Of a stretch of DNA of 64,000 nucleotides, positions 17,872-26,166 are shown in pieces. Source of the DNA: Metallococcus carri (GTDB lineage Bacteria; Actinomycetota; Actinomycetes; Actinomycetales; Dermatophilaceae); NCBI RefSeq assembly GCF_011440275.1, contig NZ_JAAOIV010000007.1, positions 1 through 64,000 on the forward strand, in the 5' to 3' direction. A model generated the notes under the pieces. That model did no database searches. It saw nothing but the letters and a program-made list of their open reading frames with translations, and was not told where the DNA came from. The stretch's first letter is position 1. Every line of letters begins with the position of its first letter. The position numbers were made by a program, and so were the translations under genes.

Positions 17872-18633
17872 CTAGACCACCGAGGGGCGCTGGGGGTCGA
17901 TCACGGCGGACACATCGCAGTCGAAGAAGAGGTCGAAGAGCCGTTCGGCACCATCCGGCCGCGCCACTGTGAACGCCATCTCGGCGCGCGTCACCGGCAG
18001 CACCGCGAGATAGGCCACCCGCGCGACCGGGGTCTCGCAGGTCATCAGGTCGGGGCTGTACCCGATCGGCGGCCCGATCACCGCGCCGGTGAAGGGCACG
18101 CCGTCGGCATACGGCCGAGCGGGGTCGCCGTGGGGCACGCTCTGGCCCCAACTGAGCACCCCTCCCTTGCGGGGCAGCTGCGCGAGATCCCTGAGAAGGC
18201 GGATCGGCCAGGAGTTGCGCTCGTCCGCCAGCGGGCCTCCTGGTGGCGATGCCTCGAGCGGAGCGATCGGATCGAGACCCGCCCACCCCGGCGCGAGCGC
18301 GAGCAGCAACTCCATCCGCGACTGGCTCTCCAGGCCGGGCGGCATCGCCATCGGGTGATCCGACATGCCGGAGGTCACCAGCGTGAGGAAGGGATGCTCA
18401 CTCGACGGCGGGAAGACGTAGACGTCCAGACGGTCGTCGCCGAGACCGCCGGGCAGCACCCGCCAGTCCGCCCCGATGAACTGCCGCAGGTGTGCGTCGC
18501 GGCCGGCCGCGAGCGCCGGGTCGGTCGGCGCGAGCGCCGGGTCGGTCGCCGTAGGCGCGGCAGGGTCGCGCCGGTCGGCATGCCGGCGGACGGGCTGGCC
18601 GCCCTCGCTCTGGTCACGTCTCCAACCGAACAA
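17872..18633 (-). CDS. Suppressor-of-fused (SUFU) domain protein
   Basis: A protein of about 253 residues with a SUFU domain: DVYVFPPSSEHPFLTLVTSG, then MSDHPMAMPPG and MELLLALAPGW, which match bacterial SUFU proteins. The C-terminal part reads VARVAYLAVLPVTRAEMAF. An in-frame ATG at 18711 exists, but its extra 26 residues look non-protein-like. TTG 18633 has GAGGGGG at good spacing and gives LFGWRRDQ, like the usual N-terminus. Bacterial SUFU proteins often occur as immunity or polymorphic-toxin-associated genes. No toxin is adjacent here, so this one would be an orphan. Confidence 0.82.
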   Translation of the reverse strand: MFGWRRDQSEGGQPVRRHADRRDPAAPTATDPALAPTDPALAAGRDAHLRQFIGADWRVLPGGLGDDRLDVYVFPPSSEHPFLTLVTSGMSDHPMAMPPGLESQSRMELLLALAPGWAGLDPIAPLEASPPGGPLADERNSWPIRLLRDLAQLPRKGGVLSWGQSVPHGDPARPYADGVPFTGAVIGPPIGYSPDLMTCETPVARVAYLAVLPVTRAEMAFTVARPDGAERLFDLFFDCDVSAVIDPQRPSVV

Positions 18634-18811
18634 CGTGGCACCCCCTCGTTCGCCGTTACCTGGCCGACGAACATGGCACGGCCAGGGTTCCGATGCACCG
18701 AACGGCAGCATTGCTCCCCCGAACCTGCCGTATCCCCTAGAGCCTAGAGCCTAGAGCGGTCAACATCGGCGGTATGACGCCCCTCTGCTCGCCATACCGG
18801 CCGCGCGAAAT

Positions 18812-20239
18812 TCAGCGTTCTTTCAGGCTGCGAGCGCCGAGCGCGATGCCCAGCCCGGCGACCACCTGGAAGGCGATCCCGACGGCGAAGGCGTTGGCAC
18901 CACCCCAGCGCGACCCGACGGCGGCGCACAGCGTGGCGAGCCCGGCGACGCCGGTGGCGAGCGCGCCCTGCTGGATGGTGACCAGCACGCCGCTGCCGAC
19001 GCCAGCGAGCTCGTGCGGCACCGGCTGCAGCACCGCCCGGTAGATCCCGCCGAAGAAGAACGCCTGGCCCAGGCCAGCAACCGCGAGCCCGGGCGCGAGC
19101 GTCGGCAGGGACACGTGCGGCCACTGCCACCACAGCGGAGTCGCGACCGCGGTGAGCCCGATCGCCTGCAGCACACCGCCGATCGTGAGCACGCGGTTGC
19201 CGATCCTGGGCACCAGCCGCTGGGTGACGAAGGCGCCGCAGAAGAAGGCCACCGCCATCGGCAGGATGGCCACGGCGCTGGTGAGCGCCGAGCGGTGCAG
19301 TTCGTTTTGCAGGGTGATCGCGAAGACGAACATGAAGCTGCCGAAGCCCATGAAGAAGGGCGCGGCGAGCATGAGTCCGCGGCGGACCTGCGGGATGTGC
19401 AGCAGCCGCGGCGGCAACAACGGCGTCCGGCCGCGGGCTTCGACCGACTGTTCCACCCGCCATACGGCATAGGCGAGCGGCAGGACCACGAGCAGGCTGA
19501 CCCAGGTCCACCAGGGCCAGCCGAGCGCGCGTCCCTGGTTCATCGGGATGAGCAGCGCGAGCAGGGTGAGGCCGAGCAGCACGGTGCCGCGCACGTCGAC
19601 CTGGGCGGGGAGCGGCGAGCGGCTCTCGGGCACGGTGGCGAGGCCGACGAGGGCGAGGATGCCGAGCGGGACGTTGATGAAGAACAGCGGCCGCCACGAC
19701 GAGCCGGCGATGTCGGCGTGCAGCAGGACGCCGCCCACGAGCTGACCGACGGCGAGCGCGATGCCACCGACCGAGGCGTAGAGGCTGAGCGCGCGGTGCC
19801 GCTGCTCGCCGGTGGTGGTCGCTTGGATCGTGCCGAGCACCTGGGTGGGCAGCAGCGCGGCGAAGACGCCCTGCAGGATCCGGTAGAGGATCAGGTCGGT
19901 GCCCCCGATGGCAAGCCCGCACAGCAGCGAGCTCACGGTGAAGCCGACCAGCCCGACGGCGAGCATCCGCCGGCGCCCGATCATGTCGCCGAGGCGCCCG
20001 CCGAGCACGAGCAAGAGGGTGAACGCGATCGTGTAGCCGGCGACCACGAGCTCCAATCCCGCTGTGGTCATTGATAATTCGGTCTGCATGGTGGGCAGCG
20101 CGACATTGACGATGAAGGTGTCCATCATCGTCATGAGGTATGCCGTGAGCAGGGTGGCAAGTCCCAGCGCTCGCAGCCTGGGTGCAGGGTCGGCCGGGCT
20201 CGCTGAGATGGGGGTTGAGGTGACGACGGCGTCGGTCAT
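18812..20239 (-). CDS. MFS drug exporter, DHA2 (EmrB/QacA) type
   Basis: A 475-residue membrane protein with about 14 hydrophobic segments. The 14-helix-type motif MDTFIVNVALPTMQ is in helix 1, and LVLGGRLGDMIGRRRM lies in the loop between helices 2 and 3. It is a proton-driven exporter of drugs or metabolites. The ATG at 20239 has AGGAT upstream. It is divergent from an XRE-type regulator gene, and the 95-base gap holds two CTGGTACCA elements, so it is likely repressed or activated by that neighbour. The substrate cannot be predicted. Confidence 0.9.
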   Translation of the reverse strand: MTDAVVTSTPISASPADPAPRLRALGLATLLTAYLMTMMDTFIVNVALPTMQTELSMTTAGLELVVAGYTIAFTLLLVLGGRLGDMIGRRRMLAVGLVGFTVSSLLCGLAIGGTDLILYRILQGVFAALLPTQVLGTIQATTTGEQRHRALSLYASVGGIALAVGQLVGGVLLHADIAGSSWRPLFFINVPLGILALVGLATVPESRSPLPAQVDVRGTVLLGLTLLALLIPMNQGRALGWPWWTWVSLLVVLPLAYAVWRVEQSVEARGRTPLLPPRLLHIPQVRRGLMLAAPFFMGFGSFMFVFAITLQNELHRSALTSAVAILPMAVAFFCGAFVTQRLVPRIGNRVLTIGGVLQAIGLTAVATPLWWQWPHVSLPTLAPGLAVAGLGQAFFFGGIYRAVLQPVPHELAGVGSGVLVTIQQGALATGVAGLATLCAAVGSRWGGANAFAVGIAFQVVAGLGIALGARSLKER

Positions 20240-20265
20240 GGTGTCATCCTGACGCTCGGCGTAAG

Positions 20266-20298
20266 CTGGTACCAGTTGCAGATTTATCCTGGTACCAC
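20266..20298. promoter_or_regulatory. Paired palindromic operator between exporter and regulator genes
   Basis: CTGGTACCAG (20266-20275, a perfect 10-bp palindrome) and CTGGTACCAC (20289-20298) are spaced 23 bases centre to centre, about two helix turns. Both lie in the divergent gap, 27-59 bases from each start codon, and are good candidates for binding by the adjacent helix-turn-helix regulator. Confidence 0.65.
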
Positions 20299-20334
20299 CC
20301 GGTGCCCGGCTGACTGCGGAAAGGCGTCGCCCCG

Positions 20335-21204
20335 ATGAGCACGACTGCACCCGCGATCGCCACCGATCCCGACCAGGCGCGACGAGCCGAGCTGGGGTCC
20401 TTCCTGCGCAGCCGCAGGGAGCGGCTGACGCCGGAGCAGCTCGGGCTGCCGCCCACCGGCCGCCGGCGCACACCCGGCCTGCGCCGCGAGGAGGTCGCGC
20501 AGCTCGCGAATGTGAGCACCACCTGGTACACCTGGCTCGAGCAGGGGCGCGATATCTCCGTGTCGGCGCAGGTCGTGCTGTCCCTGGCGCGGGCCCTGCG
20601 GCTGAGTCCCGTTGAGCGGCAATACCTTTCGACCCTGACGCACACACCGGTCCAGCAGCAGAAGACGCAGTGCACCGCGGTCTCCCCGGTGGTGCAGGCG
20701 ATGCTGGACCAGCTCAGCCCCTGGCCGGCGTTCGTCCAGGATCTGCGCGGCGACATCCTGGCCTACAACCTCACCTACGGGCACCTGCTCTGCGATCTGG
20801 ATGCTCTGCCGGCGGAGGACCGCAACTGCGTGTGGTTGGCGTTCACCAACGAGGAGTGGCGGGTCGGGCTGGGTGACCGGGTGACCGAGGTCCGCAGCTA
20901 TCTGGTGAGCGCCCAGCGCACCCGGATGGCGCACACCCCGAACGACCGCACCTCCCAGGATCTGGTGCGGCGGCTGCAGTCGGTGTCGGAGGAGTTCACC
21001 CGCCTGTGGGCGCGGCATGACGTCACCAATACCGCCGACCACCCGCGCAAGACCTTCATCAACCCGATCGTCGGGGAGTTGCGCTTCGACGTCGCCGACC
21101 TGTGGCTCGGCCCGCGCGAGGGCACCCGGCTGCTCAACTACCAGCCGGCCGACCAGCGCACCGCTGACCGGGTCCGGCAACTGCATGACCACCTGTCCGC
21201 CTAA
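20335..21204 (+). CDS. XRE-family regulator with MmyB-like ligand domain
   Basis: A 289-residue regulator. The N-terminal helix-turn-helix spans about residues 20-90 (LGSFLRSRRERLTPEQLGLP, RTPGLRREEVAQLANVSTTW). The C-terminal part (FVQDLRGDILAYN onward) is an MmyB-like sensor domain seen in many actinobacterial repressors of exporter or oxidoreductase genes. It is divergent from the DHA2 exporter and probably controls it and itself through the CTGGTACCA sites. Ligand unknown. Confidence 0.88.
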   Translation: MSTTAPAIATDPDQARRAELGSFLRSRRERLTPEQLGLPPTGRRRTPGLRREEVAQLANVSTTWYTWLEQGRDISVSAQVVLSLARALRLSPVERQYLSTLTHTPVQQQKTQCTAVSPVVQAMLDQLSPWPAFVQDLRGDILAYNLTYGHLLCDLDALPAEDRNCVWLAFTNEEWRVGLGDRVTEVRSYLVSAQRTRMAHTPNDRTSQDLVRRLQSVSEEFTRLWARHDVTNTADHPRKTFINPIVGELRFDVADLWLGPREGTRLLNYQPADQRTADRVRQLHDHLSA

Positions 21205-21287
21205 CGTGGTCAACGTGACCGACGACTGCTGGGACGCCCCTCCCCGCCAGCTCCTGCCCGCGGACTGATCCGGCCCCACCCAGCTCG

Positions 21288-22199
21288 TTAGCTGAGCGCG
21301 AAGTCGACCAGCACCGGCGCGTGATCGGAGAGGCGACGGTCGGCCGAAGGCTCGCGGTCGACATACGCCGCGGTGGCCGTGCGCGCGAGCCGCGGGGTCG
21401 CCAGGTGCAGGTCGATGCGCCAGCCGGTGTCCCGGTCGAAGGCGCCCGGCATCCAGGACCACCACGAATACGGCCCGTCGACCTCCCCGAGCTGTGCGCG
21501 CAGCACGTCGACGAGTCGGCGTGAGCCCATCAACGACGCAAGCCACTCCCGCTCCTCGGGCAGGAATCCCTCGCTCTGCGATGCCCGCCGCCAGTTGCGC
21601 ACATCCCAGCGGTCCGGTGCGATATTGAAATCGCCCATCAGCAGGTAGTCCCGCCCCTTGGCCTGCGCTGCGCGACGAGCCCGATCTGCTTGTCGCGCAA
21701 AGGAATTCAGGAAGCGCATCTTGCGCTCATACTTCCGGCCGCCATCCGGTGCATCGCGCATCCGGCCGGGCTTTTGCAGGTGCGCCGGCAGGCCACCCTT
21801 GGGCAGGTAGAGCGATGCCACCGTGAGCGGAGCATCGGCCAGGTCAACCTCGGCATACCTGCCCTCGAGCGCGAACTCGTGCAGACCGCGGGCGTGCGGG
21901 ACGACCTCGGTCTCAACGAGTGCGGTATGCCGTTCGCCCGGTCCGCGCACGAGCGCCGTGCCGCTCCAGGTGCGCACGGCGGCCGGTGCCTCACGGGTGA
22001 GGATGCCGACCCCGTTGCGGCCCGGCAGCGTGCCCTCGTCGTAGGTCAGCCAGTGGTTCGGGAAGGCGGGCACGAGCTCCGCGGTGGCGCGAACCTCCTG
22101 CAGCGCAACGACATCCGGGTTGCGGTGCGCGAGCCAGCCGAAGAAGCCGCGCTTCTCACTCGCCCGGATGCCGTTGACGTTGAAGGTGGCGACGAGCAC
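21288..22199 (-). CDS. xthA: Exodeoxyribonuclease III
   Basis: A 303-residue Mg-dependent AP endonuclease/3'-exonuclease of the XthA family. Active-site blocks are ATFNVNGIRA, ALQEVR (metal-binding Glu), SLYLPKGG, LLMGDFNIAP, WRIDLHLATP and SDHAPVLVDF (catalytic Asp-His). The start is GTG 22199; 24 more codons are open upstream but are not conserved-looking. It repairs abasic sites in base-excision repair. It runs in the same direction as the rhodanese gene, 28 bases upstream, so co-transcription is possible. Confidence 0.93.
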   Translation of the reverse strand: MLVATFNVNGIRASEKRGFFGWLAHRNPDVVALQEVRATAELVPAFPNHWLTYDEGTLPGRNGVGILTREAPAAVRTWSGTALVRGPGERHTALVETEVVPHARGLHEFALEGRYAEVDLADAPLTVASLYLPKGGLPAHLQKPGRMRDAPDGGRKYERKMRFLNSFARQADRARRAAQAKGRDYLLMGDFNIAPDRWDVRNWRRASQSEGFLPEEREWLASLMGSRRLVDVLRAQLGEVDGPYSWWSWMPGAFDRDTGWRIDLHLATPRLARTATAAYVDREPSADRRLSDHAPVLVDFALS

Positions 22200-22227
22200 C
22201 CCCAGAGGGTAGGAGGCCGAGGGTGGT

Positions 22228-22620
22228 TCACCCGGCGCGGGTCGCCGCGATGGGCAGCCCAGCGGCGGCATACGCCCGGAATCCCCCGACGAGATCGGTC
22301 GCCCGCTGGAAGCCCAGAGCCTGCAGGTCGCGCGCGGCGAGCGAGGAGGAGTAGCCCTCGTTGCAGACCACGACGACCTGCTGCTCGAGGTCCGGGCCGT
22401 CCTTGAGCCGGGCGGAGCTGGTGGGGTCCAGCCGCCATTCGAGCACCAGCCGATCGATGACCACCGCGCCCGGGATGTGCCCTTCGACCAGCCGGGTCTC
22501 GGCCGGTCGAACGTCCACCACGAAGGCTCCCTTCGCTTGTGCCGCAGCGAGATCGGCCGGATCGACCCGGTCCAGGTTGGCGCGCGCCTGCGCGAGGATG
22601 CCGTCGATCGTGCTCACCAC
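22228..22620 (-). CDS. Rhodanese-like sulfurtransferase
   Basis: A 130-residue single rhodanese domain. The motif FVVDVRPAETRLVEGHIPGA is at residues 33-52, and the active-site loop VVCNEGYSS carries the catalytic Cys. Two adjacent GTG codons can start it. The first (22620) is six bases after GGAGGG. It overlaps the end of the cysteine dioxygenase gene by seven bases. The pairing of rhodanese with cysteine dioxygenase is common in actinobacteria and points to sulfur-amino-acid oxidation, with sulfite or persulfide handling by the rhodanese. Confidence 0.9.
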   Translation of the reverse strand: MVSTIDGILAQARANLDRVDPADLAAAQAKGAFVVDVRPAETRLVEGHIPGAVVIDRLVLEWRLDPTSSARLKDGPDLEQQVVVVCNEGYSSSLAARDLQALGFQRATDLVGGFRAYAAAGLPIAATRAG

Positions 22621-23102
22621 TCGTGTCCCTCCGGCTCGTCGGACCGCACCACGCGATCCACGAGCAGGCGGCCGCTGTGCAGGTCGTAATAGGTCATCTG
22701 GGTCAGTGCGGGAGCGTACGCGTGGATCGTGACGGCGGGTTCACGGCGTTCGTTGCGGACGTCGTGGATGTCACCGGGCCGCACGGATTGCACGGCGCCC
22801 TCGGCCAGGTCGCGGGCAATCAGCTGGCCGCCGCGGGGTCGCAACTCCGCGATCGTGCCGCGCACCGTGGTGAAAGCCGCCGACGCGTCGCCGTGATCGT
22901 GCAGCCGGGTGCCCTGGGACTGCTCCCAGCAGATCACCCACACGTCCACGCCCTCCGGCACGCTGATCCGCGCCCACTGGCGCTCGCCCCGGTCGAAACG
23001 CACCAGCGGTTCCCAGAGCGCGCGGTCCGCGGCCACCCGGCAGACCAGCTCGACCAGTTCGGTGTCGGTCAACGTGCGTGGCGCAAATGCGGTCGAGCTC
23101 AT
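22614..23102 (-). CDS. Cysteine dioxygenase family protein
   Basis: A 162-residue cupin of the cysteine dioxygenase type, which oxidises L-cysteine to cysteine sulfinate with Fe(II) and O2. The first cupin motif TRLHDHGDASAAFTTVRG supplies two His ligands, and the second, RPGDIHDVRN, the third. The ATG at 23102 follows GAAGGAGG. A 14-residue upstream extension is open but without support. It is translationally linked to the downstream rhodanese. Confidence 0.9.
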   Translation of the reverse strand: MSSTAFAPRTLTDTELVELVCRVAADRALWEPLVRFDRGERQWARISVPEGVDVWVICWEQSQGTRLHDHGDASAAFTTVRGTIAELRPRGGQLIARDLAEGAVQSVRPGDIHDVRNERREPAVTIHAYAPALTQMTYYDLHSGRLLVDRVVRSDEPEGHEW

Positions 23103-23214
23103 CGCGATCCTCCTTCGGTGGGTGCTTTCGGGTGCGCTCAACATAACGTGCCGTTTTGGTTATCCCAACTCATCGTTTCCAGCATGCAAGACGGGGCGCT
23201 GGCAGAGTTGCCCC

Positions 23215-24501
23215 ATGACGACGCCACCCGGAGCCGGGCTCGCCCGGCAGATGCAGATCTATCTCGCGGGGATCTCCGGCACCCGACCGAAGGTGCCCAC
23301 CGATCTTGTCGCGCTCGAGGACGCCGCGCGCCGTGCCATGTCCAAGCGAGCCTGGGCGTATGTCGCCGGCGGAGCCGGACAGGGCCGCACCATGCGGCGC
23401 AACCGTGAGGCCTTCGAGCGGTGGTCGATCGTGCCCCGTATGGCGCACGGCCAGTCCCAGCGAGATCTCACCACGACCGTTGTGGGACAACGACTTTCGT
23501 CACCTCTTCTGCTTGCGCCGGTGGGCGCCCTCGGGATGATCACCCCCGATTCCGACCTACAGGTCGGGCGCGCCGCGGCGGCGCAGGACGTCCCCTATGT
23601 CATCTCCAACCAGGGCTGTTCACCGATGGAGCAGATCGCCGCGGCGATGGGACAGGGCCAGCGCTGGTTCCAGCTCTACTGGAGCAAGGATGAGGACCTC
23701 GTCGATTCGTTCATCCAGCGCGCCGAGGCATCCGGAGCGGCCGCGCTCGTGGTCACGCTCGACACCACCAGCCTCGGCTGGCGCACCCAGGACCTCGACC
23801 TCGGCTCGCTGCCCTTCGGCCAGGGTGTCGGCATCGCGCAGTACACCTCCGACCCGCGGTTCGCGCAGATCGTCGCCGAGCGGGTGCAGACGCCGACGTC
23901 CGGGCCGAAGCCGCGCGTGACCCCCGCCGCGGCTCGCACCTTGGTGTCGGTGGCTCGCAACCATCCGGGTGACTTCCGCGGCAACCTCACCGCGCCGGAG
24001 CCCCGAGCTGCGGTGCAGACCTTCCTCGACATCTATTCCAACCCGGGGCTGTCCTGGGAGCACCTGGCCACGCTGCGCAACCGCAGCCGACTTCCGTTGG
24101 TGCTCAAGGGAATCCTGCATCCGGACGATGCGCGGCGGGCGTTCGACCTCGGGTTTGACGCGATCGTGGTGTCCAACCACGGCGGTCGTCAGGTGGATCT
24201 CGAACGGGCCTCTTTGGACGCGCTCATCGACATCCGCACCGCGGTCGGCGACGACGCCACGGTGCTCTTCGACAGCGGCATACGGACCGGTGCGGATGCC
24301 TTCGTCGCGCTGGCGCTGGGCGCCGACGCCGTGCTGATCGGCCGCCCTTATGCCTACGGACTCGCCATCGCCGGCCAGCAAGGGGCGGAGGACGTCATCG
24401 CCAACATCCGGGCCGAGCTCGACCTCACCATGGCCCTCACCGGCTGCGCCGATGTCGCCGCGATCACCCCTGACCTGCTGACCCAGGCCACACACACCTG
24501 A
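23215..24501 (+). CDS. FMN-dependent alpha-hydroxy-acid oxidase, lactate 2-monooxygenase-like
   Basis: A 428-residue TIM-barrel FMN enzyme. It has AWAYVAGGAGQGRTMRRN, WFQLYWSKDEDLVDSFIQRA, VVTLDTTSLGWRTQDLDLG, LVLKGILHPDDARRA, the catalytic VSNHGGRQ (His) and FDSGIRTGADAFVALALGAD. The overall pattern is closer to the Mycobacterium smegmatis lactate 2-monooxygenase (lactate to acetate and CO2) than to LldD dehydrogenases. The frame is open 102 codons upstream, but ATG 23215 begins the conserved part. It is divergent from the cysteine dioxygenase gene. Substrate preference is inferred from overall similarity only. Confidence 0.85.
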   Translation: MTTPPGAGLARQMQIYLAGISGTRPKVPTDLVALEDAARRAMSKRAWAYVAGGAGQGRTMRRNREAFERWSIVPRMAHGQSQRDLTTTVVGQRLSSPLLLAPVGALGMITPDSDLQVGRAAAAQDVPYVISNQGCSPMEQIAAAMGQGQRWFQLYWSKDEDLVDSFIQRAEASGAAALVVTLDTTSLGWRTQDLDLGSLPFGQGVGIAQYTSDPRFAQIVAERVQTPTSGPKPRVTPAAARTLVSVARNHPGDFRGNLTAPEPRAAVQTFLDIYSNPGLSWEHLATLRNRSRLPLVLKGILHPDDARRAFDLGFDAIVVSNHGGRQVDLERASLDALIDIRTAVGDDATVLFDSGIRTGADAFVALALGADAVLIGRPYAYGLAIAGQQGAEDVIANIRAELDLTMALTGCADVAAITPDLLTQATHT

Positions 24502-24530
24502 CGTCCAGACAGCTTCGCAAGCCTCGGCGC

Positions 24531-25406
24531 ATGCGCCGTTCACCCTTTCGTGATCTCGTCGCGACGCTGGCCGTGCTCGTGCTGGTCAGCGGCCTCGCCC
24601 TGGGCGTGCCGCATTGGCGCACGGAGCACGCGCTGCGCGGTGCCGGCCGGCTGGTCACCGGGTCTTCGAGCGCCGCGGATCCGCCAGGTCCGGCCAGCCC
24701 GAGCCCGAGTGCGAGCAGACCGCCCCTGCGGGTCGTCGCCCTCGGTGACAGCGTGCCGGCAGGCGCGAACTGCGGGTGCACGGCATATCCCTCGCTCGTC
24801 GCCACCCGGCTGGGCGCCCAGCAGGGACGCGCACCGCAGCTGCACAACCTCGCCCAGAACGGCCTCACCTCCGACCAGATGGTCCAGCAACTGGCCGACC
24901 CGGCCACAAGGTCCGCAGTCGCCGCGTCGGACCTGGTCATCATCGAGATCGGCGCCAACGACTTCGACCAGAACAACGCGTATGACGCCAGCTGCCAGCC
25001 CGCCGCGTCGTCCGACTGCTACGCCTCCGATCTCGGACACCTGCGGCAGACGATCAACCGCATCCTGTCGATCGTCACCTCGCTGCAGACCGCGCCCAAC
25101 GCGCGCGTCGTCGTGCTCGGCTACTGGAATGTCTTCCTCGACGGCGACACCGGCGCCTCCGAGGGGCCGACCTATGTCTCCGGCAGCGCCGATCTGACCG
25201 GGGAGGTCAACGCAATCCTCACCGCGGCGGCCGGGAGCCATCACGTGCTGTATGCCGACGCCCACTCACCCTTCGATGGACCCGACGGTGCCGGGGACGC
25301 GACGCCCTACCTCACCCCGGACGGTGACCATCCGAATGCCGCCGGGCACCGCCTGCTCGCGCAGGCGGTGCTGGCCAGCCTCGGCGCCGAGGCGGCAACC
25401 GTCTAG
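24531..25406 (+). CDS. SGNH/GDSL-family hydrolase, secreted or membrane-anchored
   Basis: A 291-residue esterase-type protein. An N-terminal hydrophobic segment (LVATLAVLVLVSGLALGV) acts as signal or anchor, followed by a Pro/Ser linker. Catalytic blocks: block I VVALGDSVPAGANCG (Ser), block III IIEIGANDFD, and block V DGDHPNAAGHRL (Asp/His). Four Cys residues may form disulfides. It lies 29 bases after the lactate monooxygenase-like gene in the same direction, so it may be co-transcribed, though no functional link is evident. Likely an extracytoplasmic esterase or lipase. Confidence 0.88.
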   Translation: MRRSPFRDLVATLAVLVLVSGLALGVPHWRTEHALRGAGRLVTGSSSAADPPGPASPSPSASRPPLRVVALGDSVPAGANCGCTAYPSLVATRLGAQQGRAPQLHNLAQNGLTSDQMVQQLADPATRSAVAASDLVIIEIGANDFDQNNAYDASCQPAASSDCYASDLGHLRQTINRILSIVTSLQTAPNARVVVLGYWNVFLDGDTGASEGPTYVSGSADLTGEVNAILTAAAGSHHVLYADAHSPFDGPDGAGDATPYLTPDGDHPNAAGHRLLAQAVLASLGAEAATV

Positions 25407-25423
25407 GCCGAGCGGCCGAGGGT

Positions 25424-25867
25424 TCAGACCGAGGCGGCGCGGGCCGGCATACGGCGGCGGAACAGCCGATCGATGCTAAGCGGGCCAGGGCCGGTCGCGG
25501 CGAACAGCAAGGCACCCAGGCCCAGCGCGGCCACGAGCTCCCAGCCGCCGGGGACGAAGATGCCCTGGGTGCGGTGCACGAACCAGAAGGCACCCGCCAT
25601 GTCGATCACCAGCAGCAGGCTCACGATCGTCGTGGCCGCGCCGAGGATGAGCAGCACCCCGCCACCGAGTTCGACCAAGGCCGCGAACCAGGCTGACACC
25701 TTCGGCGCGGGCACGCCCATCTTCTCGAAAGCCGTTGTGGTTGCTTGCATTCCGTTGGTGTTGAGCTTTTGCCAACCGTGGGCGATGAAGATCACTCCGA
25801 GCAGCACACGCGCCGCCGTCACTGCGACTGAGCGCAGATGAGAGGTGGTCGTTGTCAGGGAGGGCAT
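25424..25867 (-). CDS. DoxX-family membrane protein
   Basis: A 147-residue protein with four hydrophobic helices. The DoxX signature is ARVLLGVIFIAHGWQKL near the N-terminus, with LVELGGGVLLILG and MAGAFWFVH. The ATG 25867 is preceded by an in-frame GTG at 25870; either could serve. DoxX-type proteins are linked to thiol/redox stress in actinobacteria. It converges on the SGNH hydrolase gene. Confidence 0.88.
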   Translation of the reverse strand: MPSLTTTTSHLRSVAVTAARVLLGVIFIAHGWQKLNTNGMQATTTAFEKMGVPAPKVSAWFAALVELGGGVLLILGAATTIVSLLLVIDMAGAFWFVHRTQGIFVPGGWELVAALGLGALLFAATGPGPLSIDRLFRRRMPARAASV

Positions 25868-26166
25868 CACAATCCTTCGAGTCGATGACAGGCCGACGAC
25901 ACCTGTAGTGGTGTCGTTGAACCGTCAACGGCCTAGCTTTCGGCCGGGTTCCCCCGGCGCGGCAACCTTTCGCCCGAAGGGCAACCCGATCTTTCGATGG
26001 TTGAGCAAGGCCGACGAAGGAGGCCGCGTCGAAACCACTTGCGTTACGAGGACATCGGCGCCTCGATTCCGAGCCTCGTCTCGACTAAAACGCCTGTGCT
26101 GCAACGGTTTTCGCGAGCTGTGAAAGAAGGCTAGCCGGGCGGTCCGGACGCGCGTAGGGTGCCGAC
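25868..26166. other. Intergenic region with a dispersed palindromic repeat
   Basis: Nearly 300 bases between divergent genes with no convincing ORF. It contains a copy of a repeat at 25999-26036, GGTTGAGCAAGG...GACGAAGGAGGC...GTCGAAACC, whose reverse complement recurs at 31053-31096. A related decayed stretch follows (CCTCGATTCCGAGCCTCGTC at 26058-26077). Promoters for the flanking genes should also be here, but I could not define them. Confidence 0.5.

Noticed and set aside
18737-18757. Three tandem CTAGAGC heptamers upstream of the SUFU gene
   Set aside because: Only 21 bases, no symmetry or partner site. Probably replication slippage.
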